Part shown: positions 35,801 through 47,800 of the stretch, in pieces
Layout: every line of letters starts with the position of its first letter
Numbering within the stretch: the stretch's first letter is position 1
DNA from: Dasyornis broadbenti
Lineage: Eukaryota > Chordata > Aves > Passeriformes > Dasyornithidae
Reading direction: 5' to 3'
Length of the DNA stretch: 64,000 bases
Assembly: GCA_013397935.1 (NCBI GenBank)
Contig: VZRN01005622.1
Span: 879,783 to 943,782 of the forward strand
Translations under genes and position numbers: made by a program
Notes under the pieces: generated by a model
What the model was told of the DNA's origin: nothing
What the model saw: the letters and a program-made list of their open reading frames with translations, nothing else
Database searches by the model: none

Positions 35801-38800
35801 CCACTCTTTAAGAGTGAACACTTTTGTTACTGTTTTTAACTTGCAGAGGCAGGAGTTTTGTTTGTAGTCACAGTTCTTTTCCAGCAGTGAAGTACAAAGA
35901 ATTCATTCACTTTCTACACATCCTACCCTGTACAAAAGCTACAGGGAAGACCACAGGCCTCTGCTGTTTGACCACAGCACTGACTGTGGGAACCACTGAT
36001 CTACAACTGCCAGGCATTCCAAGAGACAGGAGCGTGCCTGAATCAGCAAGCAGTCTGCAACAGCTTTGGGAACTGCTAGGAATAAGTATCTGCCTTTCAC
36101 CTACACACCTCAAAAGTTTGGATACTACAACTCATTTCTTGATTACCAAGAAACACCAGGTTTTACTTATATGTGATGCTAGATTTCAAATATGTTGATT
36201 TGCATGCTGATATGACCCTTAAAAAAACCAACCAAACAATGGTTAGAAGTCAAAAATATAAGCATAATCAAATTAAATTTAGTTTCCTCACTGATTTAAA
36301 TATTCTATTCAAAATCTAATCTACCCCAATTTCACTGTGGATCTTTTTAAAGAAAAGTAAATATGTTTACTTGTTCTGTAAAGATGGGATAAATATTTAA
36401 CAGAAGGTAGAAGAATCACTTGCTGCTACGAATGCCTGCCAAGAAAAGAAACCCTCTTTGCCTGACAAAAGAGATTAAAAATCTAAAAAACTAAGTTAAA
36501 ACTGAACAAAACAAAAGCCTGTTGAGGTCAGCAGTGTTCACACTTTGTATTTTCCTTTAGGAACTTACCTGCAGGGAGAACTCTGTCAATGAATATACAG
36601 GCCAGAGTGACTACAGAAGGGCAAAAATACACTGATTCTGAGTTAACATTACAAAGTTTAGATTAATTCTGCTGCTCCTTCCAGCACACTGAGACTCAGG
36701 ACACTGGGGACATGGAAAGGTGAGGACACTGCAAGTTTTCACACCAAACCATTGGAGTATTTTTGCTTTCAAGATGCAAGCACACAACAGCATCTGTGTG
36801 TAGCTTTCAGGGCACTTGCATGTACTCCTTCACATCATGACAGTAATTACATACATCATCTTGGTCTTCTCATCTGTGGATGTGTACTCCAAGAGCTACT
36901 GCATCATAAATCCCACCAATTTTTTTTTGGTTTTGAAGGGGGGATGATGGGAATCACCTATCCTCATTCACCCATTCCAGAAGCATCTCCCACGATCCAG
37001 AAAAGCCAATCTTTATCTAAGCCTTATAGGCAGTCTGCTGCTACCAGACCTGTTCCAGCCAAAATCTGCACTATTTTAAAATCCTGAGTATATGACTTCT
37101 GTGTTCAGGGAATAACTGATCTCTGAAGTCAGAAGCTAGCTTTGAGGGCCTGTGTGCTAAAATTCTGGAAGTACTGTATAGCCCAGAACAAAATGGATTT
37201 CAAAACCAAACTGGAAGCCCAGCAGAGTAGGAGCTTTGCGTTTACTGAGCTGACTATTAGCACATTTGGTTTCTTCCTGTAGTGTTAATACATTAGCACA
37301 CACCTCCATTATTTTGTAAGGAGAAATTAAGAAACCAGGTATTAACTTGCACACGTTACACTGCAGCCACTTGCTAAAAGGTGGCTAGTTAAGAAAAAGT
37401 CCACTTTGAACTTAAACTCTCTCAGGATCTTTAACCCCGCAGGAAAATTGCTGGGAATACACACATCAAGAGGTAAGAAACAGCTTCCAAATAAGGAAAT
37501 CCCATACACTGTTAACAGGTATTGCGTAGAATCCCTGCCTGACTCATGCTTCCTCCCCTCCCATGGGATGCAGAGTCTGGATAAAAGCCACTTTTCGCCT
37601 TCAAAGTCAGCAGAACTTTGCCAACTGCAGCAAGCACAAAGAGTGGCACTTCCAAGCCCACAGAAATGGGGAGGCTCAGCTGGAAAGAGCTCTCAGCAGC
37701 ACAAGTAACCTGCAAACTGGTCAGAGTCTGGTTCCTCTCCTTGTGAAGGAAGGACATGCCATGGAGCACGAGTAAGCAAAATTCCTCCCCATCACCATCC
37801 CAGAAGAGATCAGGCAACTTTATGGGGTCACTACATATCTGGCAGACACTGCATTGTGTCTGTGTTAAACAGATACTCACTGCTCACTCCTCATCCTTGC
37901 CAGGCTCACAACCTTGCACTTCACTGTGTATGTTAATGCACAAGATCACAACCATGGTTTTTTATAATTTAGTATGAAAAGGGCATAAAACTCCATCTCA
38001 GCTAATACCAAGATGCTCTTTTGACTGCACTAAGCCTTCTACAGAAGAGTTCATCAGTCCCAGCTTGCTGTGCACCCCTGGTCCAGAGCACGCACTTTTA
38101 CCATCCCTAATGGATGTATCCCACCCTGCCTTGATGTTTTCCACAGCAGCTGCCCCAGGCTGGGGGGGATCCTGCCTCGGGGAGCAGCAGAAAGCAGTTT
38201 ACCTGGTGTGATCTGGCGGGCACGCTGTTTACCAGGCCCTCTGTGTCGGAGGGCGCCTTCTGCGGAGCCTGCTTAACCGGAGACATCAAGCTCTCAGAGG
38301 TACTGCAGCTGACGAGGTGGCAGAGCAGAGTTTGCACGACAATGTTCAGGAGGCACACAAAAACAAAACCAAAAAAAAAAAAACCAACAAAACAAAAAGG
38401 AAAAAAAAAGAAACAAAAACAAAAGACGAATGATGGCAAGATGAAATGTGGCAGATTATGCCAAAGTAAAAAAAATGAACATAATGGATTCTGAAATAAA
38501 CACACACAATTCTCCATCTCTCCCAAAACATTTCTCTGTCCTTGAGTTTCATTGGTAAGCAACAGGAAGGAGCAACTATTAACACAGGACAGCAGCTCCT
38601 CCAAAGGCCTGCTCCTTAGACAGTCCCATTCAACTCATCCTCTCTAAAATCATGTGTTTTCTTCTCAGTTAACAGTGGTAAATAGCAATTAACTTCTAAC
38701 TAATAGATTAGTTAACTAATTTATCTAACTAATAGATAAAGTCCCAGTCACTGAGGCCAAGTGTTGTACCAGTGCTACACTTAGAGCCAACACTTGCAAG

Positions 38801-41800
38801 AGCCACCAGCTCTCTCCATTACCAGCAAGGTACTTCCTACCCAACTCTGCATTAGTTCTCTTGTTTTCAGTTAGGCTGTGAGCCCAAAATAACTCTCACA
38901 GCAGACACCATTCTCTGGAGAAACTACCTCAAGAGTCACACAGGACATTTAAGATATGTACCCTCATACAGCTACTTGAATATCTAATCAGACAAATCGT
39001 GTTTCTCAAACAAAAGAACTGTCTTGTGGTGAGGACCAACATCCCTAAAAGAAGGCTGCTGGTTTTCACCCTCTGATTGTTTCTTTCCATCTGCCAAAGC
39101 AGGACTAAAAAGAAAACAAGCATGTAACTTGAAATTAGCATCACTAAGCTAAGTACGGGAGCAAATGCCCTTGAAGTTGGTGGCTTCTGGGCAATGCAGT
39201 AATGGGTCTCTCAGTGCTAGGTCTACCTCCTTGTACCAAAACACCCAGGAACGTAAAGCAGCCACCTCCTTGGCAGCAGTCACAGGAGTGCCCTCTGCTA
39301 TCACAACCCTCCCACCACTGGGGATCCTTTTCTCTCAGTCTTTGTAGACAGACAGTGTATAAAGTGAGTACAGAAACAAACGAGGACAGTGACATTAAGC
39401 AGACCACCTCCTCACAGGGCAAGCATTTTTTATCCTTTGATAGGTCTTACCACAGCAGACTTGGCTCCTCACACACGCAGCAGTAAGAATTTAAAAAAAA
39501 ATACTGCCCCAGCCATCATGGCAAGGGGTCTGTACTGTCTCAGAGACAATGCATCCCTTCCATTACCAAAATTATGTAATCATTAGTTGTTTTATTCACA
39601 AAACTCCTCATATCTACACTACCTAAATGTTATCATTCAGGTTTAAGCAACTAATGTACTTAGATCCCTGCAAGTTTTCAAACACCCAAGCTGTCAGAGC
39701 CAGAGGAACGCTTACAGGGAATTTACTTTTATTTTGACACAGAAAGAGCTCTGAATTTCCTGTGCTTTAGTCAATGCACTGGCAAGGTCATTGCTGGAAG
39801 AGATGGAGGGACACCATCTGGAATAAACAACAACTCCACCCCAGTCAGACACGAGACAATGAAACCCAAGCACCCAGTGAAATGCATCATCCCTTTGCCA
39901 ACAGATTCCAGCACAAATTACAGTGATGTTAGTAGAGAGCTAGCTGGTTAGTCAGCAAAGGAAGAGGAAATGTGTACACACACACAGGTATTAACAGCAA
40001 CCACCAACTTGATTAGTTACCATGGTGTCTAGTGGGACTGGAAGAGAAGACCCAGCCCTGTTACATTCCCAATCTGGCGTCTATATCAGGATCTCTGTAA
40101 GGAGAGGAAGGTAAGCAGGATCCGATCCCAGCACACCAAGGCAGAAAGAAAAAAAAACAAAAAACAAAAAACAAAAAACAAACAAAAAAAAAACACCAAA
40201 GTCAGAGCATGAATGGAGACCGTGGCCATGCAAGGGTTCCAGATGCCACGCAGGGCCCCAGCCCACCTCAGTTCAAGGCAGAATGGTTATCTAGGAGTAA
40301 GTGCTTCTCTCCACCACCACCACCACACACTGGGTTAGCATCATGTAGAAGACAGTCCATAAGTTTGGAGGGGGTCACAGCACACTTCGTTTCTTTCTAC
40401 ATATCATGCAGAGCTGGCATGGTCAGTGAAAGCAGGATTTAAACCTCAGAGATTACTTTCCCAAGAGAGTAGTTAAAACTGCTACAAGAAATCACAGTGC
40501 ATGAACTACTGCTCCAGGCTCAGCACCAATATGTGTCCTTCAGCAGGAAGACACTGGAGAGCAGGTCAGTGGGAAGCAGGGTAAGCAGGCCACCTCAGGC
40601 ACACTGCTGGTGCATGACACTGCAGGGTTCTTTTCAATTCTTAGGGGAAGGACACATGCAGAAAGGGAAAACCAGGCTTTCCACACAATTTTGAGCACAC
40701 GCAGCCACCCTTGCTGTATTTAGCCTTACCATTGGGCAATAGCCATCTCACTTTTTCTAAGCTCTCCAACTGGGAAAAGGACAGGGCAAAGTTTAATTTG
40801 GAAATCCCCACAAGGTTATTTTTGGAGTTATTTTCTTTTATCCCATAGGCAACCCAAAGAACCTGCAATAAGCAGGAATATTTGTTGGGCAAAGAACAGA
40901 AAGAATTTATATGTTTTGGGATTGTTTCTAAGACTACATACATAATTTTCATTCTTTTTTAAGAGAAGCAAATTGCCAGTTAATTTGAGAGAGAAAAGGA
41001 AGCACCTCCTCCACCAGCAGCAAGCTTCATCACCACAGGACTCTAGTCTGCCTTTGTCAGTTCTTGTTGTTTTTTCATATGGCCACTCAAAGAACTCTGC
41101 TTCACTTTCGAGTTACCATCCTAACACTAAAAACCCTGCAGGGATGATAACAGTCAACAAAAAACAGACAGTGAATGAGAATGGATGCAGAGTGGCTACT
41201 CCTTCCTTACTTTCCAGTGTGGTGATGAAGGGGGTTTTGGCAAGTATATTCCAGGCTTAGGAGCCAGACACTGGTAATAGAAAAATCCAGTCCTACTCTC
41301 AACACACAGCATTCCTTAAAAGTGCATGTGTGGTGCTTTTCCTTTGGAGGTGGTAAGGAAAGCAGAGCTGGAGGGAAGGGGAACAGACCAGAGCTAGGAG
41401 ATGTTGGATTAAATGCTCTAAAGGCATATATGCTTGTGGCTGGGGATAAACTTCAACGCCTAGTGATTTTCAGGTGCAACTCATGGTCAGCAGGTCTTTT
41501 CAAGCACAGTTCAGAGGTAATCACTAAAGGCAGATGATCAGTGTTCAACATGACCATACCTATCTCTAGCCATGGTTGCCAAGGCTTGGCTGAAACAACT
41601 CCTACCCCCCCTTTAAGCCCTCCCGCTGATCCTGCTGCTGTTCCTCACATCAGCCACGAGTGAGGAGGGAGATCTCTTACCCAGAGTATCGTTTTTTAGA
41701 GTTGTTCTTTCTGATGACAAGACACACGACAATAGAGATGAGCGATGAGAGACCTGTAACCGTACCGATGGCTATCCCTGCCACGGTGGCAATGGGGAAC

Positions 41801-44800
41801 GCAGGCAGGCTGTCTGCGGAGAAAAGGGAGAAAACATTCAACTCTTCTGCATTCCCTGCTCAACACAAGTGCAAACCACAAATGCCCTTGAGCCTGGATT
41901 CATCTAGAGCAGAAGGTACCAATGTAATCCGCAGAAATTACAGCATGCAGCCTAAGTGGCAGTGGCAGCGGCAGCAGGCAGCCAGCAAAGTAATATAAGA
42001 ACAGAGCACACACCAGGAGTGTTCTTAATGTCACTGTCCTGCAGGAGAGAGTTCATGTTGAACCAAAGGTTTTCACATGTCAGGGAACACAAGTGACAAT
42101 GAGGACAACCCTGTCTCATTTTGTATCTGAAGGGGAAAAAAAAAACAGGTTACAGCCATCTGGCAATTCCCAGCGAGGTCAATAGGAAAAGGCAGGCACA
42201 CTTGAAAGCAGATTTGAACACAGCACATGGCTAACCCACTAGGAGTGCTGAAGGCTGGGTGTTCTCCAGGGAGCATGCAGTAACAGCAGAGCTCCTATCC
42301 AGGATCACTCTTAGCAGTGTTTATACATGACTCTGGTGTCTCAAAATACAGCTCTGTACATTTTTCTAGACTCATTTTTTTCCCTTCTTAAGTCAGGATC
42401 ATTGCACAATACCAGAAAAAAAATGCAGAGGAACACAGCATTGCTTTACTCACATTTTCCCTAATATTATTTTGGGGGGAGTAGGCCACAAAAGAGCAGC
42501 CAGAAACAAAAGCCAATCAGAGAATGAGTACAAAATACCTACAAGTCAAAGAATACATAGACTAGCATTACAGCTTTCCCCAATAAAAAACAAAGTCCCT
42601 ACCTTCCCCCCATATGGTGTTTAACACAACGAACATCTTAGGCCAGAGGGTTTTTTATAAGACTCCATGCTATACTAGCTACTTGCACCAAATACAAGTG
42701 ATTCAGCAGAAGATCCAACAGGCAAAACCCACACCTATATAGAAAAATCTGTCTCAGATACCTGCACCTGATCATCACAGAATTGCTGAGGTTGGAAGGG
42801 ATGTCTTGAGATTATCTAGTCCAAACCCCTGCATAAGCAGGGCCAAGTAGCACAGTTTGCTCAATACTCTGTCCACTTTGGATCTGACTCTCCAAGGACA
42901 AGAGACTCTTCAGGCAACCTAGTCCAGTGTTCAACCAAAGTAAAAATGTGGGGGTAAAGTTCAGACAGAATTTCCTGTGTTTCAATTCAGGTCCATTGTC
43001 TCTTGTTCTGTCACTGACTGAGCCTGGCTCAGACTTCTTCAGGTGCCATCAATGTACATAAACACCTGCTGAGAGGATTCCCCCTACCCTTTCTTCTCTT
43101 TCTCAGGCTAGATGACCCCTTCTCTTCTGCAGGCTACACAATTCCAGCTGCCTCTATTTCTCTTCATATGAAAGGTGGTACAGTCCCTTAACCATCTGTG
43201 TCACCCTTTGCTGGATTCATTCCAGCAGTAAGCACAGACCAGCTGTGCCCTGAAGCAGGGGCATCATACTAAGCAAGCAGAGCTTACATTTAGTCCTGTT
43301 CCTTTTGAATTCAGTGACTTTCAGCAGAAGGGCTACCTGACCTCTGGCTGTAGCACTGATCATAACATCATTCAGCCAAATATCACATCAGCAGCTTTCC
43401 TGGCTCTTCAGTGTCAGATGCCACTTCACAGCAATAGGGGAATTCAGTCTTAGCAAGAAATTAAGTATGAAGAAATGAGTGCCACAACTTAAGAGGAAGA
43501 CATTCTTCTCAGAACCTTTCAGCAGTCCAGAGGTCCATCTGCTATTAAGGAAAAAAGTCCTACAAATGGTAATATTTTTCAGATATGTAAGATGTGATTG
43601 TATTTGAGCCCCATGCAAAAATGAACTAATTTATTTTGAGGCATATACATGATTCCCTAGTTTCTGTGCTTCTTCACCTTTCCAAAAGTGCAGAAATAAC
43701 TGTCTCCAAAAGCATCAAAACAGACAGGCATTTCTGATAGCAGACCAGCTGCTGCCTTATACACCAGAAAACACACACACTGCATCAGAGCAAGAAAGCA
43801 AGTCACATTCCAAACCTATAGTGAAGAGTATCTGCTGAAAGAATGATATTAGAACTCTGATAGCTTTGTCACTTCTTTGTCTCATGGGGTTTTGTGGTTG
43901 CTTGAATCTGAGTGATGGACAGCAGTTACACTCTGTTAACAAAGGTTTTTAAGACTGTATAAAAAACTGCAAGTGTTTGCACGTGAAACTAAGAGTCTGG
44001 CTTTACTGCTTCTCAGAACACAGCCCCTATTTTTTTCCTATATTTTCCAGCATTCCACAGTTACATGAATTCCTCATAAGCACTTCCAGAGCAGCCAATG
44101 ACTTCATTGTAAAAGACAGTCCCAGCTACATAACCAAACATCAGCTCTGAAAGCCACGCTTAAGTTAACACTTCAACACAAACCAAAAATCCAGCCATTC
44201 AGAGAACACTGTTCACTAATTATCACTGAAATTCAGAGCCATTTCCATTTCACTGCAAGCTTGCTAGTATCAGTTTTATGAAACAGGCAGGAAACTGAAG
44301 TTTCCATTGCTCCTAAGTGTAAAGATTTTCATACCATTCTAATTTTTCCCCCATGCACGGAGGATGCATGTGGCTTTCAACAGTTTACAACAGCAGACAT
44401 ACGATTCAGAGCCATTAGATGTATACATAGTAAAAAACAATATGCACAAGAGTCATCATGTATTTATTCCAATTGAAAAAATTGCTCCAGCTCAATTCAG
44501 AATGATTAACAACCTATTACAAGAGCAGTACTTTCAGGTAAAGTCAAAAATTAAGGCAGCACCACAGTTACAGCTTGAAAACCTGTTTTCACAGTCTTCC
44601 TAAGAATTTGAAGACAACTCTTGTAGCATTCTTTTGATGATGAGAAGTATTTCAAATACAGCGTTCTCTCCAGACTGGGTGAAACTCTCTTGTCCAGTTG
44701 CCCCACCTATGGGGAAGCCAGCATGCAAGTCTGTTGAAAAATATCAGCTGAATTAGTCAACTGAAGTCAGTCTTCATTTGCTTAACCTGGGTTAAAATCT

Positions 44801-47800
44801 GAAGAGGCTTTGCCAAGACAGCCTGACTTTGCCAAACCAGCTGCTGTTTTACTGCTTCTTCATAGTGACTGTCAATATATTGTGAGGAAATAAACAAACT
44901 CTATATTAATTAGGCTTCACATTTCCAAGAAACGGAAAGTTCTAAGTGATGGCTGGACCTCCAGAGGTCCCACCCAACCCAAACTGCTCCATGAAGAGAA
45001 ATGTTAGATACAGACCTTGCCTACATAAGAACATGGAATGACCTTGTGAGCAGGGGTACACACCTGCTACAGCAGCAGTATCATTCCAGTCAGGACACAC
45101 AGGTAGGTATCTTCCCTAACATAATAAAATCTAATGGACCAGCTGCATCAGCACTGCCATTTATGAATTCAACCTTTATTCTTGTCCTTCCTAAATTATA
45201 AATTTGGAAATGCAATCACTGTAAGAATCATTTCATTGTAGGAAATATCACATTTTGGCTGACCTCCAGCTTAGGAAAATAATCAAATGTTTTGGATGAT
45301 CAAGGGAATTTAAGAGCCAAATTGACAAACAGAATCTAAGTGCTCTTGAACTGTGACAGATGTTACCAAATGCTAACCAGAAGCCTCATGTGACTGCAAG
45401 TAGTCAGCCCCTGAAGTTTGTAAGAGCCACCATGGATCCTTTAAGAACACCTGAGTAAAAGAGAATGAATGTACATCCAACACAAACACCTTTGCATGGA
45501 AGACAGTAGCATTTTACTTCCTGTCAGTATGCTTGAGCCAGATTTATAGTTTTGCATTCCATTATATATACCAGAAGGGACCAAAAGGAAGAGTCTGCTA
45601 CTTTTTCTCCTTGGTCACCAGATTTCATAAGTCATCTTAACCCTCGATGCAGCATAATACAGGAAATGTATTCATAGGACTTCAAAATGAGATGTGTTTT
45701 CATCAAGCCTTCCATCAGCTTTTGCTAATAATTGTTTAAACCACAAAAATTAGTGGGCATGGAGGAAAAAGGTATGACAAAGTTTTTAAACAGCCAACAG
45801 ATACTGGTTCCATTTTTAGGACCTGGAAGAAGATAATTAAAAAGACAGTTGTTCCCTCCAAGCTACTCCCCCATCCCCAATAAAAGTGATATAGACAAGG
45901 AAGGAGGCGGGGGGAAGTGAGAAGGAAAAAAATCATATAGGGTGAATACCTTTCTCCACAACTCTAACTCGGATTTCTCCTGGTTTGACAACAATGTCAG
46001 GTGGGTTCTTGACATCGCAAATGTACGTGCCGTTGTCCCGGAACTGCATGTTTGATATTGTGATAGAAGCATCTTTCTTGTTAAGATCTCCAGCCCAAGT
46101 GATCCTGTCTTTAAATGGTATGTCCTTTCCAGGGTATGACTTTCCATTAGAGTAATAGAAAAACTGCAGTCAAGGGAAAGAGGATATAAGAACAATCCAA
46201 TTAGCGATTACAGAGCCACCGTGCTTCTCTCACTATTACAGCATTCTCCCAGAACTGTGTTACACACAGCCAGTACTGGAGATTTTTCTCCTCCTGCCTC
46301 ACCAATTTGCCTTGCTGCCTCTTGATCACTTAACCATGCTATGGCTTGTACCTCAACCATACCAGCACAGGAGACTGCAAGTTTCAGTTTTCTGTTGGTT
46401 TTGATTTGTTTTGTGGTTGGATTGGTTGTTTTGTTTTGGGGTTTGTTTTCTGTTTTGCAGACAAGGAGGTGTGGGAAAGAGGAAAAACCTGGTAACCTGG
46501 TAATAATTAAAAGATAGAACAGTTCTGGAACTTAGCCATCTGTCTTTCAGGCACAGGAAACTGCTTGCATCCTAGCAGAAAAAGGATACCAAGCTTCCTA
46601 TCTTGTGTTTTGCTGCGTTACTTGCAACTAAAGCACAGCTTAATTAACATGCAATACTCTCCCTTCCTTCCACCCCCTCAAGAAAATCCCATGACCAATT
46701 TAGAGTATATCTAGCTGTTTTCCAGAAACCTCCAGGTAACTAAATATAACTGTTTCCCAGATTTTAGGTGACTAAGCTGCACACTGGCTCTGCACTCCCT
46801 ATACGTGACCAAAAATCTTTGAAGAATAAATGTGTTTAGTACAGACTAAGGAGAAACTGAGTATTTCCTAACCATACCTGCCTAAAATTGGAATTTACAG
46901 CAGTAGAAGTGCATAGACTTCTGTGGGACACCTCTGCTTTCAAACACATGGGATTCCCTAAGAGAGGCACCAAGGCTGCAGGAGAACTGCAGGAGCACAT
47001 TCTTTCTTAATTGGATATCCTGCAAGACAGCAAGACAAACTTAATCAAGAATCAACTTGAATTCCCTTCAGTTCAGTCTCCAGAGAATGATGAAAGAAAT
47101 TTAAGACAATGTTCCAGCTTCCTCTTTCTGCTGCCTTATTTTCAAAGCAGTGTCTCTGCCACAGAACAGAGACTGCCTACAGGACAGTCATATTTCCATT
47201 CAATTCATCTCCTATCCCTTTTCCTTTTCCTGCCCTTGATCTCAGGTTTGCTATTCCAACACCCTCTCTATCAGACCTGCACTCTGAATATCAGGACTGA
47301 TCATTTGGTGGCACAAATCTTGCCCAGATCAGGTTTGTGCACAGCATGGCCATCTCTTGTGCTGCAGTCAATCTTATTTGTTGTCTACAGATTAACATAA
47401 ATCCAACAAACTACTTCATGTGGTAGAAAGTTTGCTAGCAAACACTCAGCTGTCAACATTTTGGAGGGATTCTGCATCAGTCTGCAGCTTTTCCAGATGG
47501 ATTGTAACCTTTAACACAGAGGCACTGCATTACCACACCCCTGTGCACAGGGGAACTCATGCCACTGGAAGTTTAGAAGACGTGAGGCAGATTCCTCAGC
47601 TCTCTAGATGTCCTCACCCTGTGGGAGGAGAAATCACAAAGTAAAATATGTCTTGAAACACAATCTAAGTGATTCAAGCCATTCTTTGCCTATGGTGGAG
47701 TGATTTAACAGGAGACTTCTTCTGAAACCTAAAGCTGATGGATTTAGAATGATTTAAGCCAATTATGAAACTCTGCTATGATCAGGTGTTTCATTCATGC

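Larger units (their letters stand above)
38309..41680 (-). other. MPZL1 intron 4
   Basis: A 3.4-kb intron. It includes A-rich low-complexity runs at 38352-38432 and 40141-40195 and a small inverted/direct repeat cluster near 38693-38737. No exon or mobile element recognised. Confidence 0.8.
41814..45949 (-). other. MPZL1 intron 3
   Basis: A 4.1-kb intron. It contains a CR1 copy at 42771-43290 and a small CR1 3' end at 44948-44991. Nothing else is recognised. Confidence 0.82.

Noticed and set aside
40141..40195. Regularly spaced A-rich units considered as a structured array
   Set aside because: Units are simple aaaaaac repeats without unique spacers; an ordinary microsatellite.
46384..46462. 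Plus-strand pyrimidine-like tract ending gttttgcag as a possible acceptor
   Set aside because: No plus-strand coding exon follows, and the region is intron 2 of MPZL1 on the other strand.
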